NCBI RefSeq assembly: GCF_037975245.1
Contig: NC_092576.1
Span: 26,425,611 to 26,489,610 of the forward strand
Direction: 5' to 3'
Length of the DNA stretch: 64,000 nt
Source of the DNA: Apostichopus japonicus
Taxonomy: Eukaryota > Echinodermata > Holothuroidea > Aspidochirotida > Stichopodidae
The position numbers and the translations under genes are program-made. Of the stretch, positions 44,601 through 53,017 are shown piece by piece. Numbering within the stretch: position 1 is the stretch's first letter; each line of letters starts with the position of its first letter. The notes beneath the pieces are model-generated. The model saw only the letters and a list, made by a program, of their open reading frames with translations, was not told the DNA's origin and made no database searches.

Positions 44601-45074
44601 AACCATTTTCGCCTAGTCAGGTGGCGATTAGGTGATGGGATTTGTCCCCGTGTGGGCTGTAAAGCCATCGAGACAATGCAACACCTTTTGCTGGAGTGTC
44701 CCTTTGTCCGGTTGGTGTGGGATTGGTTTCACGCCTTCGTGATTGGTGTTATTGGTTGCACACAGTGGGCCATTAGTAGTGATTTTGTTTTGTATGGTTT
44801 GTTGCCCCCTGTGTGCCCAACCTGGGTTAGGGATCTGCTGTTGTTGTTTGCCGCTGTCATCAGGAGACACATCTGGAACAGCAGATGCCGCCTAGTCTTC
44901 GATGGGGACGTCTGGAGGGCAGAGGATGTTGTCCCCCTCGTGCAAAGTGACATCAGGTTGCGCATGGAGGCGGACCATGCACGGCTTCCCGACACTGCCT
45001 TCCGTAGACGCTGGCGCAAGCCCGTCGTCTACTATCGGGACGGCGTTCCCCGGATGAAATTTGGAGTGAGTTAG
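41640..45074 (+). CDS. LINE B ORF2: APE endonuclease and reverse transcriptase
   Basis: An uninterrupted 1,144-residue protein. The ATG overlaps the ORF1 stop (ATGA). The endonuclease domain shows SLVTLNVNGMRGTPKRR, LLQETH, NVYAPNRP, GGDFNCVP and CPLSDHDAVV. The reverse transcriptase shows GKSPGPDGLPAEFYRTFW, RRPITLLNVDYKILAK, VSLDQEKAFDMVDH, GVRQGCPLSPLLYVLFSE and QYADDVTCIV (YADD at residues 684-687). The C-terminal Cys/His motif is CPRVGC...HLLLECPF. It is collinear with family A ORF2. All catalytic motifs expected of an active LINE enzyme are present. The ATGA overlap suggests ORF2 could be translated by termination-reinitiation, as in some other non-LTR elements. Confidence 0.95.
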   Translation: MTPDTLSLVTLNVNGMRGTPKRRRILQFCKLLQVDVVLLQETHISCESDVHLWSLEWGGGLYASFGSGASCGTVILVSPKLCHCVGKVEKDHEGRVVCIHLRLTRGELVVCNVYAPNRPACRKNFFTVLPSFVPGKANCILGGDFNCVPHSALDRRSRKESPNCTTGMIELGLFVKHRDLVDVWRSQNPQVVACTWHKPDGTVSSRLDRFYAPRKFPRSRCSIISCPLSDHDAVVLRLQLPESFHVEKGLWRLNTEIVKEQNFKEQFVEKYRGWQSLKPAFPNALVWWDEVKSLIKQFAIRYCVERAHQRRFKFHSLCNRARDGSSSSDLHALGVFLDEKLHGARVRARIQFVEADEKPTIRFYRDDTKSVVDRRIRAVCHPGGVVVESPQAVLGVFGSFFSNLYSRAAVSEDLQENLLSGIDKAPPESKNDSLGSNLSVGELWTAVAAMKKGKSPGPDGLPAEFYRTFWEVLGGDLRDVFATAFHLNYMSQTQRVGNIILLPKSGDPLDPRNRRPITLLNVDYKILAKALGNRLSDVMPDIVGPLQTCAVRGKCIQHNLWLMRDLIEFVKVRDLPCALVSLDQEKAFDMVDHDFLFRTLESFGLNSVYIRWVSLLYKDVTSIVTVNGLTSGPFPVRRGVRQGCPLSPLLYVLFSETLSTSLDRCFGFRPFNVPGGARVKCVQYADDVTCIVSDLASFKPLSKVLTTFQEATGARLNKSKTKGLRLGGWRGQSLPFDATWSDVMIKVNGIWLGYGAPEATTWAEKADQVEARLDTFSHRWLSLPGKVTVVNRFVVPLLWYPGTVIAAPDHALVRLERIIFDFIWGKRKPNLVKRTVLYKTPLSGGLGLVHLPSKLRFLLLKGVFVAFENPSFPFAFFVRYWGGFLFRHHWPGSFSNNRPKATRPSGVYTQIGDSLRRIKEEGGPQVLLNVAPSVLYPPLFRSMLAPVCPSACRTAISPDVWRSVCCKSLDSRLRDLAWRIAHGVLITNHFRLVRWRLGDGICPRVGCKAIETMQHLLLECPFVRLVWDWFHAFVIGVIGCTQWAISSDFVLYGLLPPVCPTWVRDLLLLFAAVIRRHIWNSRCRLVFDGDVWRAEDVVPLVQSDIRLRMEADHARLPDTAFRRRWRKPVVYYRDGVPRMKFGVS

Positions 45075-45325
45075 TTGGTAGGTGTGGGGGCGGTGTGGTC
45101 GTTACATAATATAGGTTGGTTTATTTTTTCTCTTTGTGGTTTGGGGTTGGCTTTTTGGGGCTTGTTTGTTTTGCTTCTGTTGGCCTTTGGGTCCGTGTCC
45201 TTTTCGCGTCACGTTAAACGCTGCGTTAGTGAGAGATTGATGCGTTTCAGTTGTTGCTTTACAGACTGGGTTTGTTTTTGATTTTGTTGACCTTTGGTCC
45301 GTGTCCGTTTCTTAGCACGTAAAAA

Positions 45326-46158
45326 GCACACAGTTTCTCCTTGGCAGCTGGCCAAGAAATGTTTTGAAATTCGTGGTACTGTACCTGTGCAACTTACATC
45401 CAACCAGAACTACCAATGATCTACAAATATTTTCTAGAGAAGGCATGCTTCGCCATTCAAGTGCACTATTCCATCGAAATCACATCAACTCTTTAGCAAA
45501 ATATCAATACGGATGAGTCACAAGTGTTGAAGTAGCTCTAGCACTTTTATATATCTATGGTCTGCAAGCAAGCCTTGGAAGACACTGTACATGTATGTAG
45601 ATATGTACATAGCAATTCAGGACTTCTAGCGACACACTTAAGTCAATGGGGATATTGTCGCGAGTTCAGATTCAAATCTACGGATGCCCGTAAGATCATT
45701 TTCAATTGTCAGTAGGCGCTCCTATTCTTATGAGGCGAATCGCCCATGTCATATACTTATAGGCTGGACGATGGGAGATACCGTATATTATGAAAAGGTT
45801 TTTACAAGTTGACCCCTGGTGACCCTAAATGACCTTCGATATCCACCAAAAACGATAGGCTTTTTGTACTTAATGTGGTCAACCTACATACCAGAAATGA
45901 AATCAATCCAAGCTTTGCTTCTTGAGATATCATGTTTACAAGCTTTTCACTATTTGACCCCTGGTGACCCCAAGTGACCTTTGACCTACACCAAAAACAA
46001 TAGGCTTCTTGTACTCAATAAGATACTCCTATGTACCAAATATGAGAACTGTCCAAGCTTCCCTTCTTGAGATATCGTGTTTACAAGCTGGGCGTCACAA
46101 ACGCACACACACACACACACACACGCATGACTGCAAAGGTTACGATTATCATCGAAAC
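45326..46158. other. right part of the large insertion in the Helentron
   Basis: Two imperfect ~150-bp units share 'tgacccctggtgaccc(t/c)aaatgacctttga', 'ccaaaaacaataggcttcttg', 'tactcaat' and 'gagatatcgtgtttacaag' (about 45800-45935 and 45950-46090). A (CA)n run at 46104-46124 and the end word 'gcatgactgcaaaggttacg' follow. The same terminal words in reverse orientation occur at about 48780-48840 and 49935-50000, so this is one end of a widespread repeat family. No gene. Confidence 0.6.
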
Positions 46159-48724
46159 CAAAAAGACTCAAGAAACCTGCCATCATTAGGTATCCTAAAG
46201 TAAAAATGCAGAAGGATCGAGAGAAGTTTTATAGCAATATTATGCGTCTGTACTTGCCACACACAGTAGAGGAGTTCAAACCAGCTTCTTTTGACACTTT
46301 TGAAAATTATTTCTTACATGGTCATTTTAGGGGTGACCCCATTAAGGACATTGTTGCAAACAATATGCAAAAATATGAACCTTTAGCAAAAGACCTGGAA
46401 GGCATGTGGGAAAATCTGCAAGCAAACCCTATGCAGGAAAATTCATGGGCCAATCTAGCTCCTCAAACTGAAGAAGAGAGGATTGAACTCTCACAAGAAG
46501 TAAATGTAGAGGATTATACACCAACAGATAATTCTGATGTGATAACAGAATTACACCAACCTATCTTTTCCAATATTGATGTATGTACAGGACCTTCAAT
46601 TGAAAAGATAGATATACCTATCTCTCAGAATGAAGTCACATCCATGTTGAGAATGCTAAATAATGAACAAAGACAACTGTTTAACCATTTGCAGCAATGG
46701 GCAAAAAATAAAACACAGAACAATACTGCCAAACCACCATATATATTTCTTACGGGTGGTGCTGGAACTGGAAAATCTCAGTTGATCAAATGCATAACTC
46801 ATGAATTACATAAATCTTTCTCCAAAATTGCAGTCTCCTGATGATATGACCATTCTTTTAGTAGCCTATACTGGTACAGCAGCATTTAATATTCATGGCC
46901 AGACCATTCATTCTGCTTTCAGTATATTCAACCCTTCATCACAATACAAACCACTGGGAGAAGAGCAACTAAACACACCTCGCGCAAAATATTGCAGTCT
47001 TCAGTTAGTTATTATTGATGAAATATCAATGGTTGATCAAAATATGTTGCTTTACATACATGGCAGATTACAACAAATTAAACGAAGTCATAACATGCAT
47101 GTCTTTGGTAATGTAGGCATACTTGCTGTTGGGGACTTTTATCAGATTCAACCTGTTATTGGAAGGCCATTGTATAAAAGAGATCATGGCTCATTTGTAG
47201 ACTTGTGGAGCATGTTCTCATATTGGGAGCTAACTACAGTTATGAGACAAAAAGATGATATTTCGTATGCTCAGCTGTTCAACCGTCTCAGGAAGCATGA
47301 GAAAGGACACCCATTCTTGGCAAATGACATACTGACATTACAAACACGTATTGTTGAATCAATACCTGAAAACATCCCATTTATTGCTGCTAAAAGAGCA
47401 GTTGTAGATTTACACAATATGAAAATGTTAGTCACTCAGTTCTCCTGTGGTACTTATAGAGGCTGTTGACATAATTGGTACAAGCAATGCCTCACTGAAG
47501 AAATTGACTAAGCCAACTTTAAAGGCTAGGAGCACATTGCCACCACAAGTAAGCATTTGTATAGGTGCCCGTGTAATGTTAACCACTAATCTTGATGTAG
47601 CAGATGGTCTGGTTAATGGGGTAACTGGGAAAGTAACAGACATTATCATGGGTAATTTGCCAAATAGTCAACCAGAGGCAGTCTGCATATTGTTTGATAA
47701 TTGTAGAGTTGGAGCAAAGTGTAGAAGAAAATTTCCACCTCCAGATACTGCTCTTGGTAGTGTTGTCATAAAGCCACATAAAGAAATATACCAACTGAGA
47801 CTGCAACATATAACAAGACATCAACTTCCATTAATTTTGGCATGGGCATTTACTATCCATAAAGTTCGAGGTATGACTTTGAATCAGGCTGCCATTTCTT
47901 TTGCAGGCATTTTTCAAGCTGGAATGGCATATGTAGCTTTGAGTCGTGTTGTCAGTTTAGAGGGGCTCTACCTTAAAGATGTTGACACCAATCTCATTTA
48001 CTGCAACACTGAGGTCCAAGAAAGTATTTCCAATATGTCTAAGTGCAATTTACAATTCTCCAACATGCTTCTTCACTCTGAAATGAATTTCTCCATTTTG
48101 CATCACAATACACAGTCACTCATCTGCCACTATACAGATATAATAAGCAATCCTGAGTTCATGAAAACTGACATAATATGCCTATCTGAAACATGGTTAG
48201 CTTCTGCCAATTTGGTAAACTACAGCATACCAGGGTACAATTTGCATTGCTCAAGGCATCAAGCAAGGGGACAGGGTGTAGCAATATACATCAAGGATGT
48301 ATATAAATATACAATGATTCCATTAGAAACAGCACAATGTCATTTGTTGTTATTACTAACTCACACTGTCCCATCATTTCTAATTTTAGTAATGTACAGA
48401 CCACCTTCATTGCCAACAAACAGTTTTGTGCAAATTCTGGAGCAAGTTCTCAATCAAATAGAAACTTATAGTCAGTTTTACAATACAAACCATAAAGTCA
48501 TATTAGGTGACTTCAATTATGATCTTCAAAAACAACCATCCTTAGAACCCCTGAAAGACTTTCATCAGATTATAACAAATCCAACAACTTCTGCTGGAAC
48601 ACTTCTAGATCCTGTATATGTCGATACATTGCCAGAAACTTACTGTGCAGGTGTTCTCAATACATATTACAGCTACCATGAACCAGTGTATTTTACAACT
48701 AATATTGGGCACTCTCAGTTATGA
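46159..48724 (+). pseudogene. Helentron PIF1-type helicase with C-terminal APE-like endonuclease
   Basis: The coding frame resumes with KKPAIIRYPKVKMQKDREKF, then MRLYLPHTVEEFKP. The helicase motifs are Walker A TGGAGTGKSQL (46752-46784), and after a shift near 46830 LLVAYTGTAAFNIHGQTIH, Walker B LVIIDEISMVD (about 47005-47037), GNVGILAVGDFYQIQPV and LTTVMRQ. After a second shift near 47450 come RVMLTTNLDVADGLVNGVTG, LAWAFTIHKVRGMTLNQA and AYVALSRV. A fused endonuclease follows from about 48085: HHNTQSL, TDIICLSETWL, GQGVAIYIKDVY, VMYRPPSLP, ILGDFNYDL, TLLDPVYVDTL. The final motif, normally SDH, reads SYH (48671-48679). Helicase unwinds DNA for rolling-circle transfer; the endonuclease is a Helentron hallmark captured from a LINE. 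The two frameshifts and the lost Asp indicate decay. Confidence 0.88.
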
Positions 48725-49300
48725 TTAATTTCCACATTTCCTGACACTACCGTAATAGCATTATTTATTATTTACCAGTTTTTGATTCTTCGCCAGACGC
48801 TCCAGGAATCTATGCAGTCACATGTATGTGTGTGACACCCCTTAACAGTGATGATTTGGCCCACACAACCCAGGTTAATTTCATAGTTGGTATGTTGCTT
48901 GGGCATGTTGAGTAGATGAACCCTATTGGTTATATCAGAGGCCAAAGGTCATTCGAGGTCAACAGGGCCCAAATAGTGAAAACCTTGTAACAGCCATGAC
49001 TTTGCCATGGTAAGTTCTATTGTTGTCATAGCAGCTACATGGGATGTACATATTAAGTAGATGAACCCTGTTGATTGTGTCAGAGGTCAAAGGTCATTTG
49101 TGGTCAACAGGTGCCAGATAGTGAAAACCCTGTAACAGCCATAACTTTGCCATGGTATGTTCAATTGTTCTCATAGTTGGTATGTGGGTTGAACATATTA
49201 AGTAGATGAACCCTATTGATTGCGTCAAAGGTCATTTGAAGTCAACAGGGGCAAAATAGTGAAAACCTTGTATAATCAGCAAATTGGGGTGTTGGTACCT
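48725..49300 (+). repeat. tandem ~140-bp repeat units ('aggtcaaaggtcattt' family)
   Basis: Starting after a terminal-looking word at 48778-48835 (tttttgattcttcgcc...atctatgcagtcacatg), three units begin near 48915, 49058 and 49205. They share 'agtagatgaaccctattga', 'aggtcaaaggtcattt', 'gtcaacagg', 'aatagtgaaaaccttgta' and 'taactttgccatggtaagtt'. No coding potential. Confidence 0.8.
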
Positions 49301-49934
49301 TAGAAACATTAGTGATTGTCAGTGAGTGTCACCAAACATCAAAGTCCACTGGTCACTTTGGTCCAAAAGCACCTTTAGCCAACTTTTATTTTAAACTTGC
49401 ATTCAGTAATCAGTAATAAGAAAGAGCCATTGCACAGGAAGTAACCAGATGTACTGTGAAGTCAAGGGAGGTCAATATTTTGCAAATGGTCAGTTTGCTG
49501 CCACAGTCAGGGACATCAACCAAATTGGATCAAAGTTGGTTACAGTAGTAATCTAGTGTTATCATACAAAAGGCACACAGAAAAACCAGGTGAAACATGT
49601 TCCTATTAATGGTCAGTCTACTTCCAACAGTCAGAGAGAGGCATGAGCCATAATGTACCTTGCTCAATGATAAAACAGAAAGAACTGCACAACCTAGATT
49701 TGAACTCATAATCATACAATCTAAACTGTGTAAGTCAGTTTGCTCCCATAATCAGAGATCAACAAATTTTAACCAAACATGGTGCAATAATTAGTATACC
49801 TGTTAAGATATAAATGATCTACAATTAAGTAGAGGTCACTATAGGTCACCAGTGTCCAGTTCCTGTAAAAGGTCAGTTTCTGCTCCCATGGCCCGAGTCA
49901 TCAATCCACTTTGCGAAGCTGGTTACAACCATTT
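49301..49934. other. non-coding repeat-derived DNA
   Basis: Degenerate relatives of the flanking repeat family ('aggtcactataggtcacc', 'agtcagtttgctcccat'). No gene seen. Confidence 0.4.
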
Positions 49935-51060
49935 TTGATTCCTTGCCAGAGGCAAAAGTAATCTATGCAGTCATGCATGTCTGTGTGTATGTGACGCCCG
50001 TTCGTAATCGCGATATCTCAAGATCCGTAACTCCAATGAACCTTATACTTGGTATGTAGATCCGCCATGGTGAGAACTCAGAGCCTATTGTCCGATTTTC
50101 TTCAAACTTGCTGTGATGGAGGCAGTAGGGGATAGTTCATATCCATGTACTATAAGTAACTTCATCTCATTAATATTCATGAGTGGGCGGGGCTAACAGC
50201 GATTTTGTTAGTATTAGCATGTAATTGCAATATCTCAAGAAGGTTAACTGTTATTGAACTCATTCTTGGTTTGTAGATCCATCATGGTGAGAACTCGGAG
50301 CCTATTGTTTTTGGTGATGTTGTCATGCATATTAATGAGTGGGAGGGGCTTAATGTAAAATGCTTCAAATGTTAGTATCTCGGCCACCGTAAGTCCGATT
50401 TTCTTCAAACTTGCTGTGATGGAGTCAGTAGAGAATTGTGCATATCCATGTACTAATATGTAATTTGATCTCATTAATATTCATGAGTCAGCGGGGCTAA
50501 GAGCAATTTTGTTAGTCTTAGCTCATAATCACGATATCTCAAGTAGGTTAACTCTGATTGAGCTCATAATTGGTATGTAGATCCATCATGGGGAGAACTT
50601 GGAGCCTAGTGTTTTTTGTGATGATGTCATGCATATTAATGAGTGGGCGGGGCTTAATGTAAAATCCTTCAAATGTCAATATCTCTGCAACCGTAAGTCC
50701 GATTTTCTTCAAACTTGCTTTGATGGAGTCAGTAGGGGATGGTAGATATCCATATAATTTGATCTCAGTAATATTCATCAGTGGGTGGGACTAACAACGA
50801 TTTTGTTAGTATTAGCTCGTAATCATGATATCTCAAGGAGGTTAACTCTGATTGACCTCATACTTGGTATATGGATTGGTCATGGGACTTAAGACTACCC
50901 GCAGCCTATTGTTTTTGGTGATAATGTCATGCATATTAATGAGTGGGCGGGGCTTCATGTAAAATCCTTCAAATGCTAATATTTATTTAATCGTAAGTCC
51001 GATTTTCTTCAAGTTTACTTTGATGGATTCAGTAGGAGATGGTTCATGCCATTGATTAAC
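49935..51060 (+). repeat. tandem ~300-bp repeats, about 3.5 copies
   Basis: The array opens with tttttgattccttgccagag...atctatgcagtcatgcatg. Each unit contains 'cgatatctcaagaaggttaa', 'cttggtatgtagatcca', 'gcctattgtttttggtgatg', 'atgcatattaatgagtgggcggggctta', 'taagtccgattttcttcaaa' and 'attaatattcatgagtgggcggggcta'. The Cat-Att-Aat-Gag-Tgggcgggg box occurs twice per unit in two versions, so the unit may itself be an old duplication. Unit starts are near 49998, 50215, 50517 and 50815. Confidence 0.88.
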
Positions 51061-52034
51061 ATGGTGATATTGTCAAGAAGTCTTAAGAATTGATTGCACA
51101 GTATTTGCCAACAGAATCATGCATTAAATTCAGGAAAGGCTTAAAGTTAGATGGCAAGGAATCACGTAGCCCTCGGCTCTTGTTTATTAAATTATTGGGA
51201 TCATCGGATATGAGGACACAGTATCTGTACTGTATCGGTATTTTGTGAATACCATTTGTGTATGAATTTTTACATATTTGTACATATTTTTAAAATTTGA
51301 CACTTATTTCACACTTTATGCCCCAACCTCATGGCATTACCCATTGGGAGATGAACTTTATACAGAAAGTTGACATTAGACATCATCTGAGATCATTAAG
51401 CTCAGATTCTTTTCATAAAACTTTGCCTTTTTTATTTGGCTTTATTGAGTAGATGTAGCATATTGATTCTGTTAGATGTAAAATGTTGTTCATAGAGGTC
51501 GAGTTGTGGACATCATTTCATGGTTCCTTGTCTTTTTCTTGAAAATCCCAAATTGATGATATCAAGTTTGGTATTCATCAAAGTTGCCACTACCAAGTTA
51601 TTACAAGGTTTTCAGTTCTTTTCCCCTATGTTCGACCTTGAAAGCAACGCTTAAAAATTCCACTCCTACCACATAAAAGCATCCTGAATTTGCATTGTCA
51701 ATTAACCCTCATTACAATGTTTTCAATGTTTGATCTGTTGACCTCATATAACCTTTCACCTTGACTACAATTAATAGGGTTCATCCACTTATTATGGGAA
51801 TCTACATACCAAGATTCAGATTCAGTGAAGTTGACACTATTGAGTTTGCCAAATTAAGGGATAGTGTTACACACATACGCAAATGCATACACGTCACCAT
51901 CATGATTGTAGGTTCCTTGAGACTTTGGCAAAGAACCAAAAAAATTATGATGGGATTCAATAGGTCAGGAATCACAACAAGTTTTTGCATTTTTGGCTTG
52001 GTTAAAATGTTTTTAAAATCTTTCCTACAAACAG
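51061..52034. other. spacer, no gene seen
   Basis: Non-coding sequence with scattered repeat words; an open frame at 51761-52039 is mostly intronic to the next feature and has no motif. Confidence 0.4.
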
Positions 52035-53017
52035 GATGAGGTACCTAAAGAAGTAAATGTGCGAGGAGAACAGGTTCCAGTGCGGACTATTGTACTCAAG
52101 GATAGGGAATCCAAAGTTAAGATTGCACTGTGGAGAAAAGATTCAGCAGCACCAGTACAGTCGGGAGATTTCATCTCGGTGCAAAATGTAGTTGTCCAAA
52201 GCTACAAGGGTGAAAACCAACTTTCTACCACTAGTAGAACAGTTATGAAGGTATTACATATTTTACTTTTGTATTGTATTGGGTTTGATGTTCAAGCACA
52301 CCAAACAAAAGCACTATACTATTTTGAGGACCAACGAAATATCAGAAACATATAATTTTGAAATCATTGCAGAAATTTATTAAATAAATCACATTAGTGT
52401 CAACACTGTAAATAGAGATTGTTTTAATCTTTGAACTACTTGTTTTGTTTTCAATGGTTAAAATTATTGAAGTCAATCTTTCGACCACTAACTACAGTTG
52501 CTACACATTGTATCCTAGGATTAGCCTGTATCATCTCTAATAAAGTTAGACCTTGCTTAGATGCTAGAGCCTCAGTGACCAGTATTTTACGGGATCGGCC
52601 CGTATTTCGGTCATTTGTCCCACACTCACTCGTCCTGCATATGTGACATTACTCAATTTTTAGAACCTATTTCAAAACAGAAAATGTTTACATGCAGTTT
52701 TAAGGCCTAGGAGGTGCCAATTCCAGCAATGTAGGAGACATTTTCAGGCAAAGTTTTCTTTTACAATCCTCATCAACCTATCGTGGTGCTGAGCCTAGAT
52801 ACTTTGCTTACAGGCTTTGCCTCTCCCTTAGCAAATTTGTGGCTATGCACCCTGTCACCAACATCAAAACTTGCCATGGAAGCTTTGTAAACACGATTGA
52901 TATCCATATTTCTTGTCATATTTCATGCTTCCTTTAATGGAACTGTCATTATCTTTCCCTTTCATGCAACAGAAAACTGAGCCACCTACTGAAACACTAA
53001 CTAACGACAATGCTTAA
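52035..53017 (+). CDS. two exons of an OB-fold protein (RPA/SSB-like), 5' part not found
   Basis: Exon 52035-52250 is bounded by a good acceptor (cctacaaacag) and donor (gtattaca) and is 72 codons long in phase 0. It reads PVRTIVLKDRESKVKIALWR, then KDSAAPVQSGDFISVQNVVV and QSYKGENQLSTTSRTVM. The 'DRESKVKIALWR ... GDFISVQN ... Y.GE.QLSTT' arrangement is that of an OB-fold strand set in single-strand-DNA-binding proteins. A second exon at 52973-53017 (acceptor tgcaacag) continues in phase with KTEPPTETLTNDNA and a stop. No upstream exon or start could be recognised. It could be a host gene, or an RPA-like accessory gene such as some Helitrons carry; the Helentron coding region ends 3.3 kb upstream on the same strand. 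Confidence 0.55.

Larger units (their letters stand above)
40201..45325 (+). mobile_element. full-length Tx1-like LINE, family B
   Basis: The element is about 5.13 kb, starting ggagtgcggacgtgttttcg and ending tagcacgtaaaaa, followed by gcac. The plan is the same as family A (171-bp leader, ORF1 with three CCHC knuckles, ORF2 with endonuclease and RT, Cys/His end). The 3' UTR is different and longer, and the proteins are clearly diverged, so it is a sister family. No perfect target duplication is visible: the 3' flank is gcacacagtttctcc and the 5' flank ends cagttcagttctcgt. ORF2 is intact and ORF1 has a single stop. Related partial copies are at 33066-33434 and on the minus strand at 63029-63415. 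Confidence 0.93.
34902..48724 (+). mobile_element. Helentron-like (Helitron2) rolling-circle transposon, decayed and interrupted
   Basis: In order on one strand are a protease-like N-terminal region, a Cys/His and DUF6570-like region, a HUH Rep domain, a PIF1-family helicase and a C-terminal APE-type endonuclease. This is the order I know for Helentrons of fish, echinoderms and other animals. The coordinates are the coding extent; the terminal structures (5' end, 3' hairpin) were not found. Two large insertions (38821-39070 and about 39540-46150), several frameshifts and a stop at the expected protease Cys make it inactive. Removing the insertions conceptually leaves one continuous protein order with no missing domain. 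Confidence 0.88.

Noticed and set aside
40201-45325. LINE B target-site duplication 'cagt(t)tctc'
   Set aside because: The match needs an indel and lies in a cagtt-rich flank, so it is not distinguishable from chance.
46009-46203. Small ORF containing a Thr-His repeat
   Set aside because: It is the translation of the (CA)n microsatellite.
50244-50778. Two similar 76-codon leftward frames
   Set aside because: Their similarity comes from the ~300-bp tandem repeat; no start context, motif or neighbour supports a protein.
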